Counted from the stretch's first letter, positions 30,730-40,085 are shown. The stretch is 64,000 bases of DNA from Georgenia ruanii (GCF_009193175.1 NZ_VUKE01000017.1:1-64000), one strand, 5' to 3'. Notes: a model not told the origin generated them from the sequence alone. Numbers and translations: made by a program.

Positions 30730-31941
30730 GTGCTCAGCGTTTTGCCAGCCCTCAGGGGTCTACTGAACGTCGTGGTCGCCGGATTCGAGGTCCGTGCCTC
30801 TGGCAGCGGGGGAAGAGCCCGGCTGCTCGAGGATCTGTCTCACTCGCACGGGCTGCTGACGACGCCGCTGCCCGGAACGGTGCTGGCACTTGGCGCGGCG
30901 GTGCTCGCCGTCGTGGTGGTGCGACGCGCGCGCCGTTCCCGCGGCGGCCGGGGCTCGCTCGTCGCGGGGCTGGCGGGTCTCGTCGGCCTCGGGGTGTTGT
31001 CCGCCGCCGCGTATGTCAACGCCTATGCGGGGTACCTGCCGACCTTCGCCGCCCTGGAGGAAGCGGTCGGGCTGCGCCAGACAAGCGGGCCGGCAGCGGA
31101 GCCGCCGGCGGCGCACACCGCACCGGAGGCTGCGACGGACGCACCTGGCTCCGGGCCGAGCCGCACCACCGGGACCGTCACGCAGGTCGAGGTCCCTGCG
31201 CCCACGCTCGGCATCCGGGACGGCACCACCTACGTCTACACGCCGCCGGGCTACGACCCGTCGGCCGCGCGGCGGTATCCGGTGATCTACCTGATCCCCG
31301 GGAGCCCGGGCACTCCCGCCGACTGGTTCCGCGCCGGCAGGGTCGACCGGGTGATGGACGCCCTCGTCGCTGCCCACGCGGTACGCCCGGCGATCGTCGT
31401 CGCCGTGAACACCGGTGCGGGTGCCCTGGGCGACACGGAGAGCCTCGACGTGGTCGGTGGCCCGAAGGTGGAGAGCTACTACACCACGGTGGTCGTGCCC
31501 TATGTCGACGCGCACTACCGCACGGTGCCGGACCGGCGGGACCGGGTCATCGGTGGGATGTCCTCGGGCGGGTTCGGTGCCCTCAACGTCGGGCTGCGGC
31601 ACCTGGAGCTGTACTCCACCATCCTCGCGTTCGAGCCCTACGGTGACCCGGGCCGGGAGAACCTGCGCCGCCTGCTGGGCGGCGACGCCAGACGGTTCCG
31701 CGAGAACTCCCCCAACCCGTACATCCGCACCATGGCCTTTCCCCTGCCCGTGAACGTGTTCCTGGACGTCGGCGGCGCCGCCGGCCGCGAGGTGCACGAG
31801 GTCCGGGCGTTGGCCGATGCGCTGTCCCAGCGGGGACAGCAGGTCGAGTTCCGCATCGAGCCTGGGGCGCGCCACACCTGGAACGAGGCCGTCGTCGGGC
31901 TGCCCTACGCGCTGTCCTTCGCGGCCGCGCACCTGCCCTGA
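30730..31941 (+). CDS. membrane-anchored alpha/beta-hydrolase (esterase D / mycolyltransferase-like fold)
   Basis: About 400 residues; the start is uncertain and I use GTG 30730, since upstream in-frame sequence covers the repeat. Two or more hydrophobic segments (about 1-100) precede a Thr/Pro/Ala linker. The hydrolase part starts at TTYVYTPPGYDPS. The nucleophile Ser is in VIGGMSSGGFGALN, then the acid in VNVFLDVGG and the His in RIEPGARHTWNEAV. It belongs to the putative-esterase family that includes feruloyl esterases and mycolyltransferases. Substrate unknown, acting outside the membrane. Confidence 0.82.
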   Translation: MLSVLPALRGLLNVVVAGFEVRASGSGGRARLLEDLSHSHGLLTTPLPGTVLALGAAVLAVVVVRRARRSRGGRGSLVAGLAGLVGLGVLSAAAYVNAYAGYLPTFAALEEAVGLRQTSGPAAEPPAAHTAPEAATDAPGSGPSRTTGTVTQVEVPAPTLGIRDGTTYVYTPPGYDPSAARRYPVIYLIPGSPGTPADWFRAGRVDRVMDALVAAHAVRPAIVVAVNTGAGALGDTESLDVVGGPKVESYYTTVVVPYVDAHYRTVPDRRDRVIGGMSSGGFGALNVGLRHLELYSTILAFEPYGDPGRENLRRLLGGDARRFRENSPNPYIRTMAFPLPVNVFLDVGGAAGREVHEVRALADALSQRGQQVEFRIEPGARHTWNEAVVGLPYALSFAAAHLP

Positions 31942-31964
31942 GCCCACTCGTCGACTCCCGGCGC

Positions 31965-32831
31965 TCAGTCGACGTCAGGCTCGGCGGCGACGTCGGCCAT
32001 CTGCGGCGCGGGCGCGGCGGGCGCCGCGCGGCCGCCGTCGGACGTGGCAGGGACCAGTGCCACGTCCCGGCGCGACACCGCGAGGTAGCCGACCACCGCG
32101 AGGATGACCAGCAGGAAGAGCGCGCTGGTCACCACGGTGCCGAGGCCGAGCCCGCCGTCCCCGCGGTCCTGGGAGAGCAGGTCGCCCAGGGAGGCGCCGA
32201 GCGGGCGGGTGAGGACGTAGGCGATCCAGAACGCCAGGACCGCGTTGAGCCGGAAGCGCCAGTACGCGAGCCCGACGACGGCGATGAGCGCGGCGAAGAT
32301 GACGACGGAGAGCCCGTAGCCCAGGCTCAGGCTCTCGGCAACCAGGTCGCCGGCCGCGGTGCCGAGGGCGAAGGTGAACAGGATGGCGAGCCAGTAGAAC
32401 CGCTCGCGGCGCGCGGAGACGATGCTGTGGATCGACAGCGTCCGCTCCTTGGCGTACCAGGCGGCAAAGGTCGCGGCCAGCGCCACGGCGAAGACGATGG
32501 TGGTGGCCTGCAGCGGCACGCCGAGGTTGTCGGTGAGGTTGTCGGTGATGAGCGTTCCCACCACGGAGATCAGCACGACGGCGAGCCAGTAGATGCCGGC
32601 GGTGTAGCGCCGGGTGCGGAACTGCAGGACCAGGGCGACGACGAGGAGCACGGTCATGACCACGGTCGTCCCGCTCAGGCCCAGGCCGAGCGTGGAGTTG
32701 AGGTAGTCCGCGGCGGTCTCGCCCACGGTCGTCGCCATGACCTTGACGATCCAGAAGTAGAGGGTGATCTCTGGGACCTTGCTCCAGAGCTGGCGGGAGG
32801 CGGAGGGGGTCCGCGGGATGTCGTATGTCAC
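31965..32831 (-). CDS. COG4705-type integral membrane protein
   Basis: 288 residues with about eight hydrophobic segments. The repeated motif VKVMATTVGETAADYLN and ALGTAAGDLVAE, then TRPLGASLGDLL, is the pattern of the COG4705/DUF347-like proteins, with conserved acidic residues inside membrane segments. The tail after residue 255 is Ala/Pro-rich and cytoplasmic. Function unknown. It is convergent with the esterase, 23 bases apart. Confidence 0.85.
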   Translation of the reverse strand: MTYDIPRTPSASRQLWSKVPEITLYFWIVKVMATTVGETAADYLNSTLGLGLSGTTVVMTVLLVVALVLQFRTRRYTAGIYWLAVVLISVVGTLITDNLTDNLGVPLQATTIVFAVALAATFAAWYAKERTLSIHSIVSARRERFYWLAILFTFALGTAAGDLVAESLSLGYGLSVVIFAALIAVVGLAYWRFRLNAVLAFWIAYVLTRPLGASLGDLLSQDRGDGGLGLGTVVTSALFLLVILAVVGYLAVSRRDVALVPATSDGGRAAPAAPAPQMADVAAEPDVD

Positions 32832-33029
32832 CGGAGGGAGGTTTCTCGCATCTGCTGGGCAGAACCTGCGGGCATCCTGGCAAGACCCTGAGACGGTGTG
32901 CGGCCGGTGCGGAGACCGGCAAGCATCCGGGCGCTGTCATTCGCGGAGCCGCGGCACATCTGCGGACGGGATTGCCGTCACAGGCCTTCTGCACGACATT
33001 CCCAGCAATCGCCCGTATGGTGCCCCGTC

Positions 33030-33719
33030 GTGATCCCGATCCTCGCCAGCGCTTCACAGACGGCCGCGTCCGCCCCCCTCGACGGCGTCGCCGGATGGGC
33101 AGTAAGCATCATGGAGACGCTCGGCGGCCTCGGCGCCGCCCTGCTCATCGCCCTGGAGAACATCTTCCCGCCCCTGCCCAGCGAGGTCATCCTGCCGCTG
33201 GCCGGGTTCACCGCCTCGCGCGGCTCGCTCGGCCTGGTGGCGATGATCGTGTGGTGCACGGCGGGGTCCGTGGTCGGCGCCTGGGTGCTCTACGGCATCG
33301 GGGCACTGCTCGGGCGCGAGCGCACCCGGGCCATCATGAACTGGCTGCCCCTGGTCAAGCTCGACGACGTGGACAAGACCGAGGTGTGGTTCGACAAGCA
33401 CGGCCGGGGCACCGTGCTCCTCGGCCGCATGATCCCCATCTTCCGGAGCCTCATCTCCATCCCCGCGGGCATCACCCGCATGCCGCTTGTGCTCTTCACG
33501 GTGCTCACGGCGGCCGGCTCGCTGGTGTGGAACACCGCGCTGATCCTCGCCGGCTACTGGCTCGGCGAGCAGTGGACGGTGGTGCAGGACTACGTCGGGA
33601 TCTTCACCAAGGTCGTCATCGTCGCCGTCCTCGTCGCCCTGGCGTGGTTCGTCATCGCCCGGGTGCGCAACACCCGCATGTCACGCACGTCCGGCGAGAC
33701 GGGCGACGACGCCGCCTGA
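33030..33719 (+). CDS. DedA-family membrane protein (first copy)
   Basis: 229 residues from GTG 33030 (IPILASASQTAASAP). The VTT/SNARE-associated core is visible: ENIFPPLPSEVILPLAGF, then TAGSVVGAWVLYGIGALLGR, RGTVLLGRMIPIFRSLISIPAG with the essential Arg residues, and LVWNTALILAGYWLG. DedA proteins are lipid scramblases/transporters that return undecaprenyl phosphate or phospholipids. A second, diverged DedA gene lies 0.9 kb downstream. Confidence 0.88.
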   Translation: MIPILASASQTAASAPLDGVAGWAVSIMETLGGLGAALLIALENIFPPLPSEVILPLAGFTASRGSLGLVAMIVWCTAGSVVGAWVLYGIGALLGRERTRAIMNWLPLVKLDDVDKTEVWFDKHGRGTVLLGRMIPIFRSLISIPAGITRMPLVLFTVLTAAGSLVWNTALILAGYWLGEQWTVVQDYVGIFTKVVIVAVLVALAWFVIARVRNTRMSRTSGETGDDAA

Positions 33720-33756
33720 GCTGACGGTCCGGGCTGTCGGCTGGGCGCGCTCCGGG

Positions 33757-34432
33757 TCATGAACCGATCGCCGGCCGTGGGCGGGCCTGGCGCCCGGCGG
33801 GGGTCACCGGGCCGGATTCGGCGGGGGTGTCGCGAGGGAGGGTGAGCACCATCCGAGTGCCCACGGCACTCTCGCCCACCCGGAGGTCGCCGCCGTGGGC
33901 GCGGGCGATCTCCCGGGCGATCGGCAGGCCCAGGCCGGTGCCGCCGGCGGAGCGTTCGCGGCTGTCGTCCAGGCGCACGAACCGGTCGAAGACCCGGTCC
34001 CGCATCGCGGAGGGGATGCCCTCGCCGTCGTCGGCCACCTCGACGACGGCGACCGGCCCGTCGGGCCGGAGCGAGAGGGTGACGTGGCGGCCGCCGTGCA
34101 GGACGGCGTTGTCGGTGAGGTTGCGGATCGCCCGGTGCAGGCCTGGCCCGTCTCCGGTGACGCGCACCGGTGGGGCGTGGACGCTTACCTCGACCCCGGC
34201 GGCGCGCAGCCGGCGGGCGTCGTCGAGCAACAGGTCGTCGAGGTCCACGTCCTCGCGTCGCAGGGTGTGGGCGTGGTCGTCGGCGCGGGCGAGCAGCAGC
34301 AGGTCGGCGACCAGGCGGTCGAGGCGGTCGGTCTCCGCCAGCACGTCGTCCGCGACCGCGTCCCAGTCAGCGCTGTCGGGGTGGCGGCGGGCGACCTCGA
34401 GCTCGGCGCGGATGGTTGCCAGGTGCCGCGGT
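33757..34432 (-). pseudogene. sensor histidine kinase, 5'-truncated
   Basis: The reading frame preserves the end of DHp (LATIRAELEVARRHPDSADW, then ETDRLDRLVADLLLLAR), the N box (LTDNAVLHGG) and the G boxes (VADDGEGIPSAMRDRVFDRF, GTGLGLPIAREI). Before about 34432 it breaks off: no phosphoacceptor His, HAMP or membrane segment remains. The adjoining bases on the plus strand read as the last membrane helix of another protein (VVLAAIAVAVALVLAA, ending at TAG 34517), so this is a recombination joint. An internal start could still give an ATPase fragment, but not a working kinase. Confidence 0.82.
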
Positions 34433-34658
34433 CGTCCTCGCGGCGATCGCCGTCGCCGTCGCCCTCGTTCTCGCCGCCGTGCGCCGCCCGCCCATCACCG
34501 AGCTCCGGCGCCTCTAGCGACGAGCGGAGCCACACGACCAGACGACCGAAGCGAGCCATACGACCGATCCGGCCACCACGCCCAGGCGCCACTCAGCGCC
34601 TTCTCAGCACGTGTGGGCATGCTCGGCTTGGCGGTTCACCGCCCCGGAAGGAGCACAG

Positions 34659-35369
34659 ATGATTGCGACGTTGACCGCGGCCGTTGTCGCGCTGGTCTCG
34701 GGCCTGCACGGGCCCGCGCTGTACGCCCTCGTCGGCCTACTGGCGTTCGGCGAGGGCGCCGCGTTCCTCGGGCTCGTGCTGCCCGGGGAGACGGCCGTCT
34801 TCCTCGGCGCCGCGCTCGTCGCGCAGGGCCATGGACGCCTCGCGCTCCTCGTTCCCGTCATCGCCGTCGCGGCGGTGGCGGGCGACTCCGTCGGGTACGA
34901 GGTGGGCCGCTGGCTCGGACCCCGCCTGCGGAGCGGGCGGCTGGGCCGGTGGATCGGTGTGGCACGCTGGCGTCGCGCGGAGGCCGAGATCGAGCGTCGG
35001 GGCGCGGCGGCCGTGGTGCTGGGCCGGTGGGTGGGGGTGCTGCGCGCCCTTGTGCCCGCGGTGGCCGGGGCCACGCGCATGCCCTACCGCCGCTTCTTGA
35101 CGGCCAACGTCGCCGGCGGGGTGAGCTGGGCGGTGGCCGTGAGCCTGCTCGGCTACGGCGCCGGCGCTGCGTGGCCGCAAGTCCAGGCGTGGCTTGGCCG
35201 GGGTGGTCTCGTCCTGGTCGCGGCCGTCGTCGTGATCCTGCTCAGCCGGCGCGTGCTAGGCCGCGGCGGAGGTCGCCCCGGCGGGCATGACCGGCACGAG
35301 ACTGCGCCGGAGGCGGCCGTGCCGGAGCGGCGCGCCACGAGCGCTGCGCCCGCCCGGGCGGCCCTGTGA
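34659..35369 (+). CDS. DedA-family membrane protein (second copy)
   Basis: 236 residues from ATG 34659 with GGAAGGAG upstream. The core has GEGAAFLGLVLPGETAVFLGAAL, AGDSVGYEVGRWLGPRLR and VVLGRWVGVLRALVPAVAGATRMPYRRF, retaining the paired Arg. The tail after residue 205 is hydrophilic. Its stop overlaps the PAP2 GTG, suggesting joint action in lipid carrier or phosphatidate turnover. It differs clearly from the first DedA gene, so not a recent duplication. Confidence 0.9.
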   Translation: MIATLTAAVVALVSGLHGPALYALVGLLAFGEGAAFLGLVLPGETAVFLGAALVAQGHGRLALLVPVIAVAAVAGDSVGYEVGRWLGPRLRSGRLGRWIGVARWRRAEAEIERRGAAAVVLGRWVGVLRALVPAVAGATRMPYRRFLTANVAGGVSWAVAVSLLGYGAGAAWPQVQAWLGRGGLVLVAAVVVILLSRRVLGRGGGRPGGHDRHETAPEAAVPERRATSAAPARAAL

Positions 35370-36145
35370 CCGGGCCCACCGCGCATCGCACGGCCCGCCC
35401 GGCCAGGTCCCTCGTGCCGCTGCTAACCCCCATCCTGCTGACGGTGCTCGCGGTTGCGGCCGCCGCACTGGTCTGGCACGGCGTCGCACACCACACCGGC
35501 CTGGCCCGCAACGACCTAGCGGCCACCAGCTGGGCGGTCGCCCACCGGACGCCGCTTGGCACCGCCGTCATGCGGACCGCGACGTTCCTCGCCGGGACGG
35601 CGGCGTCGGTGGGGCTCGCGGTCCTGGCGGCGCTCTGGCTGTACTACCGCACCCGCGGGTGGACATGGCCGGTGATCGTCCTGGCCGCGATGGCGGCCCA
35701 GGCGCTGCTTGCCGCGACCCTCAAGATCCTCACCGCCCGGCCGCGGCCGCCGCTGGCCCTCGAGCTCGGCGCACCGGCCCGTACCTTCGCCTTCCCCTCC
35801 GGGCACACCCTCTCCGGCGGCACGCTCGCCTTCACCCTGGCCCTCGCCATCGCCGCGACGACCGCCCACCGCTGGGTGCGGGCGCTCGTCGGTGTTCTCG
35901 CGCTCGTCGCCACCGCGGTGGTCGCGGCCAGCCGCGTCTATCTCGGGTACCACTGGCTCACCGACGTCGTAGCCAGCGCGCTCCTCGCCCTGGCCATCAC
36001 CGCCGTGTGTGCCGCAGCGGCCGCGCTCCTGCCCGTGACGCATGCGGCCCGTCCGGCGGCCAGGGCATGTGTCGCTGACGACCCCGCCATCGGGCATGCC
36101 GAGGGCCAGGGGGACGGAACGCCAGAGCTGCGGGGGAGACCGTGA
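35366..36145 (+). CDS. PAP2-family membrane phosphatase
   Basis: 259 residues from GTG 35366 (GTGA overlap). Six hydrophobic segments are visible. The three phosphatase motifs are present: KILTARPRPP, the FPSGHTLSG segment, and SRVYLGYHWLTDVVAS with the catalytic His. Such enzymes remove phosphate from undecaprenyl pyrophosphate or lipid phosphates on the outer face. The regulator pseudogene begins in its last four bases, making a DedA-PAP2-regulator unit. Confidence 0.93.
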   Translation: MTGPTAHRTARPARSLVPLLTPILLTVLAVAAAALVWHGVAHHTGLARNDLAATSWAVAHRTPLGTAVMRTATFLAGTAASVGLAVLAALWLYYRTRGWTWPVIVLAAMAAQALLAATLKILTARPRPPLALELGAPARTFAFPSGHTLSGGTLAFTLALAIAATTAHRWVRALVGVLALVATAVVAASRVYLGYHWLTDVVASALLALAITAVCAAAAALLPVTHAARPAARACVADDPAIGHAEGQGDGTPELRGRP

Positions 36146-36820
36146 GGGTGCTCGTCGTCGAGGACGAGCACCGGCTGGCCGAGACGCTCCGCCGAGGGCT
36201 GAACGCCGAGGGCTTCAACGTCGACGTCGTCCACAACGGGGTCGATGGACTATGGGCCGCGAGCGAGCACGGCTACGACGTCGTCGTCCTGGACATCATG
36301 CTGCCCCGGCTCAACGGCTACCGCGTCGTGGAGGAGATGCGTGCCCGCGACGTGTGGACCCCCCGTGCTCATGCTCACCGCCAAGGACGGCGAGTACGAC
36401 CAGGCCGACGCCTTCGACCTCGGGGCCGACGACTACCTCACCAAACCGTTCTCCTTCGTCGTGCTCGTCGCGCGCCTGCGGGCCCTGGTGCGCCGCGGGG
36501 CACCGGAACGTCCCGTCCTGCTCACGGCCGGCGACCTCACCCTCGACCCGGCCCAGCGCCGTGTTGCCCGCGGCGAGGTGCAGATCAAACTCACGCCCCG
36601 CGAGTACGGCCTGCTCGAGTACCTCATACGCCGCGCCGGCGATGTGGCCACCAAGACCGAGATCCTCCGGGCCGTCTGGGACACCAACTACGACGGCGAC
36701 GACAACGTCGTCGAGGTCTACATCGGCTACCTGCGCCGCAAGATCGACCAACCCTTCCACCGTCAGGCCATCGAGACCGTCCGTGGCGTGGGCTATCGGC
36801 TCGCCGCCGACGGCGGCTGA
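36142..36820 (+). pseudogene. OmpR-family response regulator with a frameshift
   Basis: From GTG 36142 the receiver starts correctly (VLVVEDEHRLAETLRRGL, VVVLDIMLPRLNGYRVV) but after RARDVWTP the frame is lost. It resumes one base off with PVLMLTAKDGEYDQADAF and continues through DYLTKPFSFVV and the DNA-binding domain (KLTPREYGLLEYL, VYIGYLRRKIDQ) to TGA 36820. The slip is at a run of six C at 36359-36364, where five would keep frame. Either one extra C broke the gene, or it is a homopolymer error or a slippage switch. The nearest kinase is also truncated, which favours real decay. Confidence 0.85.
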
Positions 36821-36941
36821 GGCCGTGGGCCGCTGGCACCCCCAGAAGGCCCTGGTACGGGCCACATCCACGCCATCTTGAGCCGGAGTCCTCGGGTTGT
36901 GAGCCTCGCAAACGGGACGGTCCTGGTGTGACCGCTGCCGC

Positions 36942-38117
36942 TCAGGCGGCGGGACGCACGTTGGGGCGGGCCGCCCGCGCGGTCGCGGCGAGCAGCGTGA
37001 CGATGTGGTCGGCCGGGTCGCCCTGGGGGGCGCCGGTCCGTGGCCGGGCGGACTGCTCGAGCAGCGCCCGGGTCAACTCGTCTGCGGTCCGCGCCCACGG
37101 CGCGCCCCCGGCGGCCTCGAGCACCGCGGCGTTGGCCCGGCCGTGCCCAGCGATGCAGCGATAGCTCACCGCCGGGAGGCCGGCCACGAGCGCCTCGGTG
37201 AAGCTGAGGCCACCGGCGTTGTGGACGAGGACGTCGGCGAGGTGCATAAGCTCGTGGACGTCGTCGCGCCAGCCGCACGCGATGACGCCGGGAATGCCGG
37301 AGAGCCGGCGGCGCAGGGCGGCGTTCCGCCCGCACAGCACCAGCGGCACGAGGCCGACCTGCTGGACGACGCGGCTGGTCTCGTCGAGGTCCCCGAGCCC
37401 GAGCGAGCCCGAGACCAGGAGCGCGACCGGCCGGTCACCGGGGATCCCCAGCTCCTCGCGGAGCGCGGCGAGGCGGGCCGGCCCCGGACCGGCGGCGAAG
37501 CGCGGGGGGACGAGCGGCCCGGCCGCATGCATGGGAAAGCCGTAGACCGCCTCTCCGTGCTCGGCGGTGGCGGTCGTGACCGTGAGGTGCACGTCGATCC
37601 CGCGATGGACCCAGGTCTTGTGCGCCGCCGGGTCGGTCAGATAGGTGACCGCAGGGACGGTGACCTGCCCTCGGGTGCGCAACGTGCCCAGCGTCTGGCT
37701 GGCCAGGGGGTACGTGGAGACCACGGTTCCGTACCGCTTCGCCCGGGTCCACCGGTGGACGCGGCGGTCGCCGAGGTGGCAGGACAGGATCACCGCGCCG
37801 CGGACCCAGCGGCTGTGCTCGATGCTGTCGAACAGCCACTGGAACGCGGCCGGGATGCGCTGGACGCTGGCCGTGTAGCCCTCGCGCAGGAAGAACCGGA
37901 ACCACCGGGGGAGGGCCTGGAGGTAGTCACGCACGTCGACGTCGACCCCGCGGTCCCGCAGCCGACGAGCCAGCTCGTGCGCGGCGCCGTCGTGGCCGGC
38001 CCCGACGCTCCCGGTCAGGATCAGGACGGCGGGTGCGCCCTCGCCCCCGCCGTCCGGGGCGACGATGGGCATCGGGCTCCACGTGCTGGCTGCGCGGAGA
38101 TGATCGATCAGGGGCAC
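36942..38117 (-). CDS. MGDG-synthase/MurG-like glycosyltransferase
   Basis: 391 residues from GTG 38117; Met at residue 16 is an alternative. The N-terminal half has LTGSVGAGHDGAAHELARRL, the acceptor-domain motif of the MGDG synthase family, and LFDSIEHSRWVRG. The GT28 donor domain has LLVSGSLGLGDL, VLCGRNAALRRRL, and VLVHNAGGLSFTEALVAGLP. Likely transfers a sugar to a membrane lipid acceptor on the inner face. Overlaps the end of the exporter gene by ten bases; deacetylase-exporter-glycosyltransferase form one minus-strand unit. Confidence 0.85.
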   Translation of the reverse strand: MPLIDHLRAASTWSPMPIVAPDGGGEGAPAVLILTGSVGAGHDGAAHELARRLRDRGVDVDVRDYLQALPRWFRFFLREGYTASVQRIPAAFQWLFDSIEHSRWVRGAVILSCHLGDRRVHRWTRAKRYGTVVSTYPLASQTLGTLRTRGQVTVPAVTYLTDPAAHKTWVHRGIDVHLTVTTATAEHGEAVYGFPMHAAGPLVPPRFAAGPGPARLAALREELGIPGDRPVALLVSGSLGLGDLDETSRVVQQVGLVPLVLCGRNAALRRRLSGIPGVIACGWRDDVHELMHLADVLVHNAGGLSFTEALVAGLPAVSYRCIAGHGRANAAVLEAAGGAPWARTADELTRALLEQSARPRTGAPQGDPADHIVTLLAATARAARPNVRPAA

Positions 38118-39034
38118 GAGGTCGGGCCTTCCGAGAGGTGACGGGTTGCCGTGCGCAGACCCATGGGGGAGTCAGGATCGTCGGGGCCGCGAGCCGAGGT
38201 GCCCTGGGTCAGTGCGGCCAGGCGGCACACCCCGCAGGCCATGAGGACGAACCCGACCACCTGGGCGACGACCGCCGTCGGGGCCGTTGCGAAGACCTCA
38301 CCGAAGGCGACGGCGCCCACAATGACCGCGACCAGCGGCTCGGCCATGGTCAACGGAGGCAGGGAGGAGGCCAGGCGCCCCGCCTGGTAGCCCCGCTGCA
38401 CCACAGCCGTTCCCAGCAGTCCGAGGGTGACCATCAGGTACCCCGGCCAGGTCGTCAGCAGCCGCTGCGGGGCGATCGTGAACTGGTCGACAACCTGCTT
38501 GAGCAGTGCGCTCATGAGGCCGAACGCAACCCCGCCGGCAAGGCCGAGCAGCGCCGCCCGGTGCCTCGGCATGGGGCCGTACGCCAGCGCGACCGCGATC
38601 GCCGCGACGAGGATGCCGATACCGATCGCCGCGGCGAGCACCCACCCGTCGGCGAGACGAGCGCCCGGCCCGGGGCGTGCGGAGACCAGAAACGTCGCCA
38701 GTCCCGCCACCACGACGAGTGCGTAGAGCCACTCGCGTGCGCTGGGGCGCCGGCCGTTGAGCAGCGCGCTGGCCGGCAGGGCGAACAACATCTCCGAGAC
38801 CAGGAGAGGCTGGACGGCGGCGAGCTGCCCGGCCGAGAGAGCGAGGGCCTGCAACCCCATGCCCGCCGCGCCCGCGACGAATCCCAGCAGCCAGACGGGG
38901 CGCCGGGACAGGCCCAGCAGAAGCCCCATCCCGAGCCCGGAGGCCGCGGGTGCGCGCGCGGCGGCGCGCTGCTGCAGCACGCTCGACATCGCGAAGCAGA
39001 TCGCCGCGAGCAGCGCGGTGAGCAAAGCCACCAC
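38108..39034 (-). CDS. DMT (EamA-like) transporter
   Basis: 308 residues from GTG 39034 with ten hydrophobic segments in two homologous halves. The opening LLAAICFAMSSVLQQRAAA and VQPLLVSEMLFALPAS resemble the small DMT group found near actinobacterial envelope genes, and the second half has PLTMAEPLVAVIVGAVAFGE. Located between the deacetylase (one base downstream of its stop) and the glycosyltransferase. Could flip a lipid-linked sugar or export a small metabolite; not readable. Confidence 0.85.
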   Translation of the reverse strand: MVALLTALLAAICFAMSSVLQQRAAARAPAASGLGMGLLLGLSRRPVWLLGFVAGAAGMGLQALALSAGQLAAVQPLLVSEMLFALPASALLNGRRPSAREWLYALVVVAGLATFLVSARPGPGARLADGWVLAAAIGIGILVAAIAVALAYGPMPRHRAALLGLAGGVAFGLMSALLKQVVDQFTIAPQRLLTTWPGYLMVTLGLLGTAVVQRGYQAGRLASSLPPLTMAEPLVAVIVGAVAFGEVFATAPTAVVAQVVGFVLMACGVCRLAALTQGTSARGPDDPDSPMGLRTATRHLSEGPTSCP

Positions 39035-39035
39035 G

Positions 39036-39857
39036 TCAGCGCCCCACGTGCTCGGTCAACGTCCGCACCTGCCAGCGGCGGGCCTGCACGTGCGCGGCCA
39101 GCAAGGGGAGCGCGCGGACCGTCCCGCGCCACGAGCCGGGCTCGCTGGTGCAGTCGGAGTCGTGCAAGAGAACGGTTCCGCCGTCCCGCAGGGTGCGCAG
39201 CACCGTCGCCGTGATCGCCTCGGCCGGCGCGGAGATCCAGTCCCGCCCCCACGCCGTCCACAGCACCGGCCGCAGCGCGGCCCGCCGGGCCGCCCACATC
39301 GTCCCGCCCGACATCACGCCGTACGGGGGCCGGAACCAGTACGGCGCACGACCAGTGACGTCGCCGATCAGCCCCTTCGCGCGTTCGAGGTCCACCCGCA
39401 GCGCCAGCGGGCCGCGCGCCAGATGATTTCGGTGCAGGTAGCCGTGCACGCCGATCTCGTGGCCCGCCGCCACGATGTCGCGCGCCACGTCCGGGTAGCG
39501 GGCCACCTGGGAGCCGAGGAGGAAGAACGTCACCCGCCAACCGAGGACCTCGAGGACCTCGAGGACGGCGGGCGTACCCCTCGGGTCCGGGCCGTCGTCG
39601 AAACTCACCGCGATCCCGCCCGGTGCCCCCACGCCGCTGAGGCGAGGCAGGAAGGCCTGGCGCAGCAGCCGGCCACGCGTCAACGCCGGTGCGGCATGGG
39701 CTGTGAGCAGCCCGACTGATGCCGCCAGGAGAACCCAAGGCCCCGCTGTGGGACGGTCCACGGCGAAGACCCGCGACGAGGGGCTGGTAGACCAGCGGGT
39801 CCACGAATCCACGTGACGAAACCTTCCCGTGGCACGGGCGTGCGGCCACTCCACCAT
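39036..39857 (-). CDS. polysaccharide deacetylase (NodB domain)
   Basis: 273 residues from ATG 39857. An N-terminal hydrophobic segment (about 40-60) is followed by the NodB domain: AVSFDDGPDPRG supplies catalytic and metal Asp, EIGVHGYLHRNH the two metal His, WFRPPYGVMSGGT the Arg/Pro motif, and VLLHDSD the final His-Asp. Acts on N-acetylated glycan outside the membrane. First gene of the deacetylase-exporter-glycosyltransferase unit. Confidence 0.92.
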   Translation of the reverse strand: MVEWPHARATGRFRHVDSWTRWSTSPSSRVFAVDRPTAGPWVLLAASVGLLTAHAAPALTRGRLLRQAFLPRLSGVGAPGGIAVSFDDGPDPRGTPAVLEVLEVLGWRVTFFLLGSQVARYPDVARDIVAAGHEIGVHGYLHRNHLARGPLALRVDLERAKGLIGDVTGRAPYWFRPPYGVMSGGTMWAARRAALRPVLWTAWGRDWISAPAEAITATVLRTLRDGGTVLLHDSDCTSEPGSWRGTVRALPLLAAHVQARRWQVRTLTEHVGR

Positions 39858-39909
39858 CTACACGGCAGGTAATAATACGGCCACTGCGGTATCCCTGGTC
39901 GCAGGCCAG

Positions 39910-40033
39910 ATCACGGAGCGCCGTTCTGGCGCGCAACACTGGGGTTTGGGCGGGTCGGTCCCTGGATGACACGCCGTGATTCACCGATCTCCAGCGCCGG
40001 TAGCACCTGAGTTAGCACATGAACGAGCGTTCA
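39910..40033 (+). repeat. 124-bp direct repeat, right copy
   Basis: Matches 30357-30481 in the same orientation with scattered mismatches and one single-base gap. It lies at the right side of the probable island, about 550 bases before the tRNA-Ser gene. The shared end GTTAGCACATGAACGAGCG is identical. Confidence 0.88.
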
Positions 40034-40085
40034 CATCGGGGCCGGTCCTGCGTGCTGGAGGGAGGTGACGTGGTGTAGCTGATGC

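Noticed and set aside
30482-40085. Integrase or transposase of the island
   Set aside because: I looked through both strands for tyrosine-recombinase and DDE motifs and found none; the island call rests on the tRNA fragment and repeats.
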